DNA of 64,000 nucleotides. Source: Lachnospiraceae bacterium UBA7589 (GTDB lineage: Bacteria; Bacillota; Clostridia; Lachnospirales; Lachnospiraceae). The DNA lies in NCBI GenBank assembly GCA_002476495.1, contig DLKL01000007.1, forward strand, positions 8,957-72,956, given 5' to 3'. Position 1 is the first letter of the stretch, and each line of letters opens with the position of its first letter. Under the pieces are notes generated by a model, which was not told the origin of the DNA, did no database searches, and worked only from the letters and a program-made list of their open reading frames with translations. Below, in pieces: positions 51,747 to 60,824 of this stretch. The translations under genes were made by a program, and so were the position numbers.

Positions 51747-53591
51747 ATGAAATACAGAAGAAGATTAATTGCATTATTTACGGCTGTTGTTCTTGTGGCT
51801 GTAATTCTCAATCCGTTGCGACCTGATATGAGAACGGCTGCTAATCTTTCCGGGACTATAACTGCTGACTGGGTAAATTTCCGTAGTACTCCCGGAGGCG
51901 AAATAATTAAAGATGGGAACGGAAGATATATACAGCTTTGTACAGGACACCCGGTAACAATCCTGGATACAAGCAATACAGCATGGTATAAGGTTCAGAC
52001 TACATATGGAGATGTTTCATATACCGGATACATTTATTCCCAATATATTAAAGTCAACAGTGATTCATCAGGAAGTGAAGCGGTTTCTGATGATGCTGAT
52101 TTTGAAGCCAAGCTTACTGCCCAGGGATTTCCGGAAAGCTATAAAAGCGCCCTGAGAAAATTACATGAAGAATATCCATCATGGGAGTTTTATGCCGTAC
52201 ATACCAATATTGAGTGGAATACTCTGCTTGATAACGAGTGTAATAAGCAGGGACAGGTTAAGAATCTCGTATGGACATCCAAAAGCTCCCCAAATTATAA
52301 TTGGCGGTCTACCAAGGTTGGATATGATTTTGATACAGACAAGTGGTCTGCCTATGACAGCAATAACTGGTTTGCTGCCTCAGACGGCCTGGTAACATAT
52401 TATCTCGACCCGAGGACGTATCTTGACGAAACGTATATATTTGTATTTGAGAGCCTTTCCTATCAGGAGGAAATTCATAATATCCAGGGTGTAGAGGCTA
52501 TTTTGAAGGGAACCTTTATGTATAACACACGGGTATGTGACGTAGCAGTTAATGACCCGGATACAAGGCTGTATTCTGAGGTTATATTGGAGGCTGCCAG
52601 GGATACAGGGGTAAGTCCTTATCACATAGCATCAAGAATTAAGCAGGAGATGGGCTCTGTTGCCAATGACTGTGCAAGGGGAACATCGGATTCATACAAG
52701 GGGATATACAATTATTTGAACATTGGAGCTTATGACTCGGCGGATGGAAATGCACCTTTAAATGGGTTAAAGTATGCTTCAAAGAGTGATACATCTGATT
52801 TCCGGCCGTGGAATACAGTTGAAAAGGCAATCAAGGGTGGAGCGCTGTTCCTTGGAAAAAATTATATAAATAAAGGACAGGATACCCTGTATACCCAGAA
52901 GTTTAATGTAACCAACAGGAAAAGCCTTTTCTCACATCAATATATGACTAATGTTCAGGCACCGGCATCTGAATGTGTAGGTGTCTATAAAGCTTATCTT
53001 AATAATGAAATGCTGGATTCTTCCATGGCATTTAATATTCCCGTATATCTGAATATGCCGGAGACAAAAACCACTAAGCCAAGCTATTACGGACATCCAA
53101 ATAACTGGTTAAAATCCCTTGTCATAGATGGATACGGACTTACACCAACCTTTGGTGCAAACTGGGTTAATGAGTATTCCCTTATTGTGCCAAAAAACGT
53201 TGACAGTATTAAAATCAGTGCGGACACTGTCAATCCAAGCGCCAGGATTACCGGCGGAACGGGTACAGTCAGCCTGTCTGAGGGAACTAATTATATATAC
53301 ATAGATGTCCAGGCACAGAATGGAGATGTGAGAACCTATAAGCTTACTGTTGTAAGAGGAACGGCATCACCGGAATCAGGTGTGTCAGGTAATAGAATGA
53401 AGGGGGATTTGAATGGTGACGGAAAAATATCAACAATAGATATAGTCAAGGTTCAAAGAATAATAGTCGGGTTTGACGCAGTTAATGAGGATAATCTTGC
53501 TGTTGCAGATATTAATGGAGATGGAAAGGTTTCTGCAATAGACATAGTTAAAATTCAAAGACATATTGTAGGTCTGGAAAAGATACAATAA
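51747..53591 (+). CDS. Secreted glucosaminidase-type wall hydrolase with SH3 and dockerin domains
   Basis: 614 residues. Signal peptide (KYRRRLIALFTAVVLVAVIL, about 1-25), bacterial SH3-like domain (about 35-95: NLSGTITADWVNFRSTPGG...YIYSQYIKV), a large GH73-like glucosaminidase region (about 120-440; catalytic Glu candidate in SRIKQEMGS), a cadherin-like beta-sandwich (about 455-545) and a C-terminal type I dockerin (about 553-612). The dockerin has two Ca-binding repeats, DLNGDGKISTIDIVKVQR and DINGDGKVSAIDIVKIQR. It should cleave peptidoglycan glycan strands while docked to a cohesin. The next gene encodes a cohesin-bearing membrane protein, 76 bases downstream with no terminator between. 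AGGAGG ribosome site. Confidence 0.9.
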   Translation: MKYRRRLIALFTAVVLVAVILNPLRPDMRTAANLSGTITADWVNFRSTPGGEIIKDGNGRYIQLCTGHPVTILDTSNTAWYKVQTTYGDVSYTGYIYSQYIKVNSDSSGSEAVSDDADFEAKLTAQGFPESYKSALRKLHEEYPSWEFYAVHTNIEWNTLLDNECNKQGQVKNLVWTSKSSPNYNWRSTKVGYDFDTDKWSAYDSNNWFAASDGLVTYYLDPRTYLDETYIFVFESLSYQEEIHNIQGVEAILKGTFMYNTRVCDVAVNDPDTRLYSEVILEAARDTGVSPYHIASRIKQEMGSVANDCARGTSDSYKGIYNYLNIGAYDSADGNAPLNGLKYASKSDTSDFRPWNTVEKAIKGGALFLGKNYINKGQDTLYTQKFNVTNRKSLFSHQYMTNVQAPASECVGVYKAYLNNEMLDSSMAFNIPVYLNMPETKTTKPSYYGHPNNWLKSLVIDGYGLTPTFGANWVNEYSLIVPKNVDSIKISADTVNPSARITGGTGTVSLSEGTNYIYIDVQAQNGDVRTYKLTVVRGTASPESGVSGNRMKGDLNGDGKISTIDIVKVQRIIVGFDAVNEDNLAVADINGDGKVSAIDIVKIQRHIVGLEKIQ

Positions 53592-53667
53592 TTTATACAT
53601 ATTAAAATATTTACTTTATCTGAAATTATAACTTGAAATTTTCACCTTAAAAAGGAGAAATTATCTC

Positions 53668-55638
53668 ATGAAAAAAATATACAAAAGATTAATTTCCTGC
53701 CTGCTTATTATTATATTATGCTTTGGTACATATATGTTTGATACGAAAGCAGATGCCTATGTATCAGTTTCCGCAACATCTTCTGTAAGCATTGGAGGAA
53801 ACGTATCTGTAAGTATTTCAATAAGTGGTGATGTAAGTGCATATACCTTATACGTTTCTTATAAGTCAGACATTTTGCAATATAATTCAGGCTCAGGAGC
53901 CATGATAAACGGTGGTGGAGGAACACTGGTTGTAAGCGGTACAGCAGCAGGAACGGTAAACCTTTCCTTCACTGCAAAAGCAAATGGAGAAAGCAATATT
54001 ACTGTAAGCGGTGAGGCTTTTAATATACAGAGCGAAGAGGTTAACGTCTCCTTTGGCAGTGCAAGTGTAAGAGTTGAGACACAGAACAATAACAATAACA
54101 ATAACAATAACAATAACAATAATAACCCGGATGACGACAATACCCAGGAGCCGGATGACCGATCGTCAAATTGCAATCTTTCAAGCCTGCAGGTTTCACC
54201 GGGAAAGCTGGTACCTGATTTTAGCAAGGATGTATATGAGTATACTGTCCGGGTTGATGCTGATGTAAAGGAAATCGCTATTTCCGCTGTAACAGATGAC
54301 AGCAAGGCTTCTACATCAGTTCATGGAAATACAGAGCTTGAACAGGGGAAAAATGAGGTCCAGATAATTGTCACTGCGGAAAACGGAGCCGTAAAAAAAT
54401 ATATCCTTACAGTTATTGCAGGAGATATACTTGAGGATGTAATTATAAAGATTGATGATGTTGATTATACCTTTGTTAATTCGACTGAAAATATCCAGAT
54501 TCCCGAAAATTTCACCAGTACGATAATAAAGTATAAAGAGTGGGATATAACAGCCTATGAATCCCCTAATAAAAAGATAACTCTGGTATGTCTTAAGGAT
54601 AAATATGATTACACAGGCTGGTTTATCTATGACAAGGTAAGGGATGAATTTACAGAATATAAGGAGTACTCATCCAGATTTAACAGATATATTATATTGC
54701 CTTTTCCGGATAATGTCCTGCTTTCGTCGGATTTCAAGCAGGATAAGGTAAACATTTTCGGAAATCCTGTGGAGGCTTACCGGTTTCCGGGGACAGAATA
54801 TAAGAATAAATATCTTATTTACGGAATGAATATAGAAGGCAACGAGGGTTATTATATTTATGATGATGAGGAAAAAACCTTTATGAGATATTTAATGGGT
54901 GAAGTGGCTACACCGATGGAGCCTGTAGCTACACCCATAGATGTGGTTAAGGGCAATGAGAATGTATCATTTTTTCAATACATCAGGGATTTCCTTTCAT
55001 GGAATATCCTGTTCTATATTATGTGTGGTACTCTGGGTCTTTTATTGATTTTTATTATTGTAATTATAATATTAGGCTGTAAGAATAGTAAGCTTCACAA
55101 AAAACTGGATGAATATAGCGAGGGAAAATGTAATCATATAGATGAGAAATTACCGGTTGGGGAGCCTGAGCTTGCTGCCACAGAGGAAGAGCAAATGCCT
55201 ATTGCCACAGAGGAAATCAGCAAGGAGGAAGAACAAAATTCTATTGCCACAGAGAAAATCTGTGAGGATGAAGAGCAAAATCCTATTGCCACAGAGGAAA
55301 TCAGCGAGGAGAAAGAACAAATGCCTATTGCCACAGAGGAAATCAGCAAGGAAGAAGAACAAAATCCTATTGCCACAGAGGAAATCAGCGAGGAGAAAGA
55401 ACAAATGCCTATTGCCACAGAAACGCCTGATATGGATACAACCGGTGATGATAGTGGGCAGATTTTAACAAATATTTCCAAGAGTTATAAAAAACCACAG
55501 TTTGAGGATGTGGATATATGGGGAACTGATGATGGGAAGGCTATTCCTACATTGGACGTTAATCTCTATAAGAATGAACCTTATGACCCTGAAAAGGACA
55601 GTGCGTTTTCTCTTATATTTGACGAGGATAATAAATAG
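53668..55638 (+). CDS. Membrane-anchored cohesin-domain protein with repeat-rich cytoplasmic tail
   Basis: 656 residues. Signal peptide (about 1-28), cohesin-like domain (about 30-135: SVSIGGNVSVSISISGDVSAYTLYVSYKSDILQYNS...), a run of 14 Asn, a cadherin-like beta-sandwich (about 168-252), an unrecognised domain (about 255-430), one transmembrane helix (about 445-470) and a cytoplasmic tail with six 14-residue acidic repeats ending in a unique segment (DVDIWGTDDGKAIPTLDVN). The architecture suggests a surface receptor that holds a dockerin protein and communicates inside. The adjacent dockerin glucosaminidase is the obvious ligand. AAGGAG ribosome site. Confidence 0.83.
   Translation: MKKIYKRLISCLLIIILCFGTYMFDTKADAYVSVSATSSVSIGGNVSVSISISGDVSAYTLYVSYKSDILQYNSGSGAMINGGGGTLVVSGTAAGTVNLSFTAKANGESNITVSGEAFNIQSEEVNVSFGSASVRVETQNNNNNNNNNNNNNNPDDDNTQEPDDRSSNCNLSSLQVSPGKLVPDFSKDVYEYTVRVDADVKEIAISAVTDDSKASTSVHGNTELEQGKNEVQIIVTAENGAVKKYILTVIAGDILEDVIIKIDDVDYTFVNSTENIQIPENFTSTIIKYKEWDITAYESPNKKITLVCLKDKYDYTGWFIYDKVRDEFTEYKEYSSRFNRYIILPFPDNVLLSSDFKQDKVNIFGNPVEAYRFPGTEYKNKYLIYGMNIEGNEGYYIYDDEEKTFMRYLMGEVATPMEPVATPIDVVKGNENVSFFQYIRDFLSWNILFYIMCGTLGLLLIFIIVIIILGCKNSKLHKKLDEYSEGKCNHIDEKLPVGEPELAATEEEQMPIATEEISKEEEQNSIATEKICEDEEQNPIATEEISEEKEQMPIATEEISKEEEQNPIATEEISEEKEQMPIATETPDMDTTGDDSGQILTNISKSYKKPQFEDVDIWGTDDGKAIPTLDVNLYKNEPYDPEKDSAFSLIFDEDNK
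54085..54126 (+). repeat. AACAAT hexanucleotide repeat coding poly-Asn
   Basis: About six tandem AACAAT units, then AATAAC, coding 14 consecutive Asn between the cohesin and cadherin-like domains. The 6-base unit keeps the reading frame if copy number changes. Confidence 0.9.
55183..55431 (+). repeat. Six tandem 42-bp repeats in the cytoplasmic tail
   Basis: Units of 14 residues based on E-[EK]-E-Q-[MN]-P-I-A-T-E-E-I-S-[KE], the last partial. Two unit types alternate in the last four copies, giving an 84-bp higher-order period that points to recent unequal duplication. Confidence 0.9.
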
Positions 55639-55680
55639 TGATATATTTCAATAATGGATGTTAAGGAGGCTTTTGAATAT

Positions 55681-57342
55681 ATGGAAGGCGAAGTTATTTC
55701 AAGAAATTTTATAGAGCAGGAGATTGATAATGACCTTAGAGAGGGGAAGTACAGTAAGGTTGTTACCAGATTTCCGCCGGAACCAAACGGTTATCTTCAT
55801 ATCGGACATGCAAAGTCTATACTTTTAAATTATGGACTTGCCAAGGAGTATGGAGGAAAGTTCAATTTCAGATTTGATGATACCAATCCGACTAAGGAGA
55901 AGACAGAATATGTTCAGTCAATTATAGATGATATAAAATGGCTGGGTGCTGATTTCGGAGACAAAATATATTTTGCATCTGATTATTTTGATGATATGTT
56001 CGAGGCTGCCATAAAGCTGATTAAGAAGGGAAAAGCTTATGTGTGTGATCTTACTGCGGAAGAGATAAGAGAATATAGAGGAACTCTTACAAAGCCGGGA
56101 AAAAACAGTCCATACAGAGACAGATCCGTGGAGGAAAATCTGGAGCTTTTCTATGGCATGAGAGATGGAAAATATCCGGATGGCTCTAAGGTATTAAGAG
56201 CAAAAATAGATATGGAAAGTCCTAATATGAATATGAGAGATCCGGTTATTTACCGTATAGCTCATATGACACATCATAATACAGGGGATAAATGGTGTAT
56301 TTATCCTATGTATGATTTTGCCCATCCTATAGAGGATGCTGTTGAAGGAATATCTCACTCCATATGTACTCTTGAGTTTGAGGATCACAGACCTTTGTAT
56401 GACTGGGTTGTAAGAGAATTGGAGTACGAGACTCCACCAAGGCAGATTGAATTTGCCAAGCTTTATCTCAAGAATGTTGTTACAGGAAAAAGATATATAA
56501 AAAAGCTTGTTGAGGATGGAATAGTTGATGGCTGGGATGATCCAAGACTTGTGTCACTTAGTGCGTTGAGAAGGAGGGGCTTTACTCCTGAGTCAATAAG
56601 AATGTTCATGGAGCTTTCGGGAGTTTCCAAGGCGCAGAGTGAATCGGATTATGCAATGCTTGAGTATTGTATAAGAGAGGATTTAAAGCCTAAGGCCAAG
56701 CGCATGATGGCAGTATTAGATCCTGTCAAGGTAATTATTGATAATTATCCTGAGGATGTAATAGAATATTTTGATATTGATAATAATCAGGAAAATCCGG
56801 ATCTTGGAACCAGAAAGGTAGCCTTTTCCAAAGAAATATATATTGACAGGGAGGATTTTATGGAAGAACCTCCAAAGAAATATTTCAGACTTTTTCCGGG
56901 CAATGAGGTAAGACTGAAAGGGGCATATTTTGTAAAGTGTGTTGATTATAAAAAGGATGCGGAGGGAAATGTTACTGAGATACATTGTACCTACGATCCT
57001 GAGACAAGAAGCGGCTTGGGCTTTGAGGGACGAAAGGTTAAGGGAACTATTCACTGGGTATGTGCAAGAACAGCCATAGATGCAGAGGTAAGGCTTTACG
57101 AAAATATAGTTGATGAAGAAAAAGGAAAGCTTAATGAGGACGGAACCTTGAATTATAATCCCAATTCTCTTACTGTGCTTAAAAATTGTAAGCTGGAGGA
57201 GGAATTTGTCAAGGCAGGTAAGGGTGAGGCTTTTCAGTTTTTAAGACATGGATTCTTTTGCGTTGATATTAAGGATACTACAGATGAAAAACTTGTTTTT
57301 AACAGAATTGTATCCCTGAAAAGCTCTTATAAACCCAACTAG
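55681..57342 (+). CDS. glnS: Glutaminyl-tRNA synthetase
   Basis: 553-residue class I synthetase that directly charges tRNA-Gln. [39 protein letters not shown] contains the HIGH motif, DDTNPTKEK follows, and [25 protein letters not shown] is the KMSKS-region equivalent seen in clostridial GlnRS. The C-terminal anticodon-binding beta-barrels are complete. I start at ATG 55681 because AAGGAGG (55663-55669) lies upstream of it; the ATG at 55654 is in frame but precedes that site. First of a three-gene run with DUF2225 and a papain-like-fold protein. Confidence 0.94.
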   Translation: MEGEVISRNFIEQEIDNDLREGKYSKVVTRFPPEPNGYLHIGHAKSILLNYGLAKEYGGKFNFRFDDTNPTKEKTEYVQSIIDDIKWLGADFGDKIYFASDYFDDMFEAAIKLIKKGKAYVCDLTAEEIREYRGTLTKPGKNSPYRDRSVEENLELFYGMRDGKYPDGSKVLRAKIDMESPNMNMRDPVIYRIAHMTHHNTGDKWCIYPMYDFAHPIEDAVEGISHSICTLEFEDHRPLYDWVVRELEYETPPRQIEFAKLYLKNVVTGKRYIKKLVEDGIVDGWDDPRLVSLSALRRRGFTPESIRMFMELSGVSKAQSESDYAMLEYCIREDLKPKAKRMMAVLDPVKVIIDNYPEDVIEYFDIDNNQENPDLGTRKVAFSKEIYIDREDFMEEPPKKYFRLFPGNEVRLKGAYFVKCVDYKKDAEGNVTEIHCTYDPETRSGLGFEGRKVKGTIHWVCARTAIDAEVRLYENIVDEEKGKLNEDGTLNYNPNSLTVLKNCKLEEEFVKAGKGEAFQFLRHGFFCVDIKDTTDEKLVFNRIVSLKSSYKPN

Positions 57343-57357
57343 AGGAGGATATGGCAT

Positions 57358-58200
57358 ATGGGACTACTATCCGGAATGGATGAATATGGTCTTAAACAAT
57401 TTGAAGATGCGGATATTTTAGAGGGAACGCATCCGGAAGATAAGCTTTCACAGGCTTTGAAGGTTGAAAATAAAGCACCTGCTTTTAATGAGGAGGAGGT
57501 GCTTTTTGATAAGCATTATACTTGTCCTGTATGTGATTGCACATTTACAGCAAAAAGCGTGAGAACCGGAAAGGTAAGACTTTTAGGTCAGGATATTGAT
57601 TTGAGACCGGTATATGATAAGGTCGATGTTTTAAAATATGATGTGATTGTCTGTGATAAGTGTGGATATAGCTCCCTTATCAGATATTTTGGTAAGCTCA
57701 CAGTAAAGCAGACCAGGGATATAAAGAGTACAATTGGAATTAATTTTAAAGGAATTAATAATGATAAACCTGTATACACATATAATGATGCTATTGCCAG
57801 ATATAAGCTTGCCCTTGTTACTGCAGTGGTAAAAAAGGCTAAGGTAAGTGAAAAGGGGTATATTTGTCTTAAGCTTTCATGGATAATCAGAGGGAAGCTT
57901 AAGGAGAAGAACCTTTCGGCCGAGGAGAGAAAAAAGCTTTCCGTGGAAGAAATTTCTTATGTGAAAAATGCATATACAGCATTGTTACAGGCCTTAAGCA
58001 ATGAAAATCTTCCCATAGCCGGAATGGATGAAAATACATTAAAGTATGTTCTGGCATATATGGCATACAGACTTGAAAAGAATGATGAAGCTATAAAGCT
58101 TCTGGGACAGATTATTATGTCAAAAGGTGCCAATGAAAGATTAAAGGATAAAGCCAGGGAATTAAAGGAATTGTTAAAAAGCAAAGCCGCTAATCAGTAA
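57358..58200 (+). CDS. DUF2225 zinc-ribbon-like protein
   Basis: 280-residue cytosolic protein. The N-terminal half has two Cys pairs, CPVCDCTF (about 58-65) and CDKCGYSS (about 98-105), that should bind zinc, flanking VRLLGQDIDLRPVYDKVDVLKYDVIVC. The C-terminal half is alpha-helical with TPR-like segments (YNDAIARYKLALVTAVV; YMAYRLEKNDEAIKLLGQII). This is the DUF2225 architecture; function is unknown. AGGAGG ribosome site, 15 bases after glnS. Confidence 0.88.
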   Translation: MGLLSGMDEYGLKQFEDADILEGTHPEDKLSQALKVENKAPAFNEEEVLFDKHYTCPVCDCTFTAKSVRTGKVRLLGQDIDLRPVYDKVDVLKYDVIVCDKCGYSSLIRYFGKLTVKQTRDIKSTIGINFKGINNDKPVYTYNDAIARYKLALVTAVVKKAKVSEKGYICLKLSWIIRGKLKEKNLSAEERKKLSVEEISYVKNAYTALLQALSNENLPIAGMDENTLKYVLAYMAYRLEKNDEAIKLLGQIIMSKGANERLKDKARELKELLKSKAANQ

Positions 58201-58222
58201 ATTAAAAGTAAGGTGTATTTTT

Positions 58223-58876
58223 ATGGGTACGAATAACTCCTCAAAAAGGAAAAATATAAAAAAGAGAAACAAAAAGAATAATACTGATAAGACAAAGTGT
58301 GTTTACATACTTATATCAAAAACACAGACATTACCCTCACGGGTAATTAAGATGTGGACTAAGGAGCCCTATGCCCACACTTCCCTTGCTCTTGACATTG
58401 AGCTTAGGGAAATGTACAGCTTTGCAAGGAAAAGACTGAGAAATCCCTTTTATTGCGGATTTATATCAGAGGATATAACCAAGGGGGTTTTTGGAAGAGA
58501 TGTTAACACTACCTGCCGGGTGGCAAGGCTTTGGGTTACACCTAAACAGTATAAGGAGATTTTGAAGAACCTTGAAAAATTCAAACAGGAGAAAGATCAT
58601 TTAAGATATAATTATCTGGGTATTTTTGGCGTTGTATTTAATAGGGCAGTTGAGAGAAAGTATAATTATTTCTGTTCTCAATTTGTATATTATATTCTTG
58701 ATAAATCAGGTGTAAAGATGTTTGGTAAAAAGCCGGGGCTTACAAGACCGGAGGATTTTAGAACCTGGGATGAACTTGAATTGATTTATGAAGGAAAGCT
58801 TAATGAGTACCGGGACTATTTGAAAAATACCAGCCAGGTGGATAATTCTTTTGATGTATCCCTGAATGGTGCCTGA
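58223..58876 (+). CDS. Papain-like-fold protein (permuted NlpC/P60, YiiX-like)
   Basis: 217 residues. After a very basic Lys/Asn-rich N-terminus (about 1-28) comes KCVYILISKTQTLPSRVIKMWTKEPYAHTSLAL, with a His in the first strand region, and later YNYFCSQFVYYIL, the Cys-containing helix. This His-first, Cys-later order is that of permuted papain-like proteins (YiiX/YaeF, NlpC/P60 relatives) that cleave amides or peptides. No signal peptide, so a cytosolic substrate is likely. It lies 22 bases after DUF2225, probably in the glnS transcript, and is followed by a terminator. Confidence 0.75.
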   Translation: MGTNNSSKRKNIKKRNKKNNTDKTKCVYILISKTQTLPSRVIKMWTKEPYAHTSLALDIELREMYSFARKRLRNPFYCGFISEDITKGVFGRDVNTTCRVARLWVTPKQYKEILKNLEKFKQEKDHLRYNYLGIFGVVFNRAVERKYNYFCSQFVYYILDKSGVKMFGKKPGLTRPEDFRTWDELELIYEGKLNEYRDYLKNTSQVDNSFDVSLNGA

Positions 58877-58893
58877 AAAGAAATATAAAATTG

Positions 58894-58944
58894 CACCTGT
58901 CACTTCCTTGTATTATGTTAAGGTGAGTGACAGGTGATTTTTTT
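58894..58944. terminator. Terminator shared by the papain-like gene and asnB
   Basis: CACCTGTCACT (58894-58904) pairs perfectly with AGTGACAGGTG (58926-58936), followed by ATTTTTTT on the plus strand; the other side is A/T-rich enough to act for asnB. Confidence 0.85.
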
Positions 58945-60787
58945 ATACAGACAGGGAATATTTTTTTAACCAGTAGTTTACCTGCAAAAGATATGCTGCC
59001 ATCTGTGGACCTGCCATCAACTGTCCATACCAGGGCTTACCGTACTCCTTAGGCTTATCAAGAAAGCTTTTTACAGCTCCGAGATTCAGATAACTCCTGA
59101 TTGGGGAAGAGGAGTCGCTTATAACATCTCTTAATCGGTTTACTAATATCTCTTCGTACTTTGGATGGTAGGTTTTTGGGTATGGATTTTTAGGTCTGTT
59201 CAATATTTCAGAAGGGAGGAAGCCTTTAGAGGCTTTTCTCAGTAGACTCTTAGGTATACCGTTTTCTGATTTTATGTGCCATGGAATATTAAAGACATAA
59301 TCAACTATTCTATAGTCTGCAAAGGGAACTCTTGCCTCAAGACCACTGTGCATGGAGGTACGGTCCATCCTGTCAAGAAGAGTCTGCATAAACCAGCGGA
59401 TATTCAAATAGGATACTCTTCGTCTGTTGGTTTCCAGCTTAGATTCCTCCGGGATTATATTAATTTCAGATATTGTTTTGTTGTAGGCATGTGCTACATA
59501 TTTTTCCATCTGAAGTGAGGCTGCAAATTCAGGATTAAGCATTGATTTTCTGAAGGTTATATCCCTCATCCATGGAAAGGTTCCGGCACACAGCATATCC
59601 TCTCTGTGAAACCATGGATAACCGCCGAAAATTTCGTCTGCACATTCACCTGTAAGAGCTACCTTATGATTTTTTGCAACCTGACTGCAAAAATATAACA
59701 GGGATGAGTCCACATCAGCCATAGTTGGCAGACATCTGGAATCAACGGATTTCTCCAACAAATCTGCCAGAGTTTCATATTTGCAGCTAAGATATATATG
59801 GCTTGAATTGAGGTATTCCTTCATTATATCTACATAAGGTCTGTCCTGTGTGGGCTGGAAGGAATTTGATTTAAAGTGTATATCATTTTCTTCATAATCG
59901 AAGGAATATGTGGAAAGAGGAGTATCCTTGCCAAGATATTTTGCACACACAGAGGAAACCAGAGAGGAGTCTATCCCCCCTGATAAAAATGTGCATATAG
60001 GGACATGGGATATCATCTGCATTCTGATACTGTCTTCAACAAGCCATGCGGTTTTTTCTATAGTTTCCTCATAGGAATCCGTATGGGGAACGCTTTTAAT
60101 TGTATAATATTTCTCGTGATGAGTGTATAGAGGTGAAAATACGATATATTCTCCGGGCAATACCTCACTTATTCCGGAAAAAACGCCTTCACCATATGTT
60201 TTAGCCGGACCTATTGTAAATATTTCATTAAGACTGTTTAGAGTAACTTCCGGCTTAAGGCCAGGATATTCAAACAGAGTATCAATTCTTGACGCAAAGA
60301 TTAATGTGTTGTCCTGCTGTTTGTAGAAAAGTGGCTTGATTCCAAAGTGGTCTCTGAAAAGATAAAGAGAATTACACTGCTCATCATATATTCCAATGGC
60401 AAAGATACCGTTAAGATGGGTTACAAAGTCGGCTCCCCAATGAATAAAAGCGTAGCCTATTACCTCGGTATCTGATTTTGTTTCAAAGGTATAGCCGTAT
60501 GATATAAGCTCTTTTTTTATAGTGGGATGGTTATATATTTCTCCGTTATATACAATATGATAATTATTTCCACCATAGGAAACCTTAAAGGGCTGTCTGC
60601 CCATATCAGGATCGATTATGGATAATCTTGTATGGGCAAGACAGCATGAGTTAATAATAGAGCAGCCCTGGTCGTCGGGACCTCTCATTTTCATTGTATT
60701 GATCATTTCCTCAAGAATGGTAAAATTCTTTTTCGGATTTTCGGAATAATTATCTTTGGGATTGTAGAATCCTGCAATACCGCACAT
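58943..60787 (-). CDS. asnB: Glutamine-hydrolysing asparagine synthetase
   Basis: 614 residues. The start is ATG 60787, which puts the catalytic Cys2 right after Met (MCGIAGF), as the class II glutaminase requires; the open frame runs 30 codons further upstream but that overlaps the DAHP synthase stop. GAGGAT lies upstream. The glutaminase domain (GDDQGCSIIN, AHTRLSIID, YNGEIYN) is followed by the ATP-PPase synthetase domain with SGGIDSSLVSS, GECADEIFGGYPWF and RRVSYLNIRWFMQTLLDRMDRTSMHSGLEARVPF. Makes asparagine from aspartate, glutamine and ATP. It lies 37 bases after the DAHP synthase gene and is probably co-transcribed with it. Confidence 0.95.
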   Translation of the reverse strand: MCGIAGFYNPKDNYSENPKKNFTILEEMINTMKMRGPDDQGCSIINSCCLAHTRLSIIDPDMGRQPFKVSYGGNNYHIVYNGEIYNHPTIKKELISYGYTFETKSDTEVIGYAFIHWGADFVTHLNGIFAIGIYDEQCNSLYLFRDHFGIKPLFYKQQDNTLIFASRIDTLFEYPGLKPEVTLNSLNEIFTIGPAKTYGEGVFSGISEVLPGEYIVFSPLYTHHEKYYTIKSVPHTDSYEETIEKTAWLVEDSIRMQMISHVPICTFLSGGIDSSLVSSVCAKYLGKDTPLSTYSFDYEENDIHFKSNSFQPTQDRPYVDIMKEYLNSSHIYLSCKYETLADLLEKSVDSRCLPTMADVDSSLLYFCSQVAKNHKVALTGECADEIFGGYPWFHREDMLCAGTFPWMRDITFRKSMLNPEFAASLQMEKYVAHAYNKTISEINIIPEESKLETNRRRVSYLNIRWFMQTLLDRMDRTSMHSGLEARVPFADYRIVDYVFNIPWHIKSENGIPKSLLRKASKGFLPSEILNRPKNPYPKTYHPKYEEILVNRLRDVISDSSSPIRSYLNLGAVKSFLDKPKEYGKPWYGQLMAGPQMAAYLLQVNYWLKKYSLSV

Positions 60788-60824
60788 ATTATCCTCATAG
60801 ATATTTTTTAATAGTATATGCCGG

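Noticed and set aside
55142..55468. Plus-strand 108-residue frame with repeated LLPQRKSARRK and matching minus-strand frames of 84 and 115 residues
   Set aside because: They are out-of-frame readings of the 42-bp repeats in the cohesin protein tail; the repeats keep all frames open. No ribosome sites.
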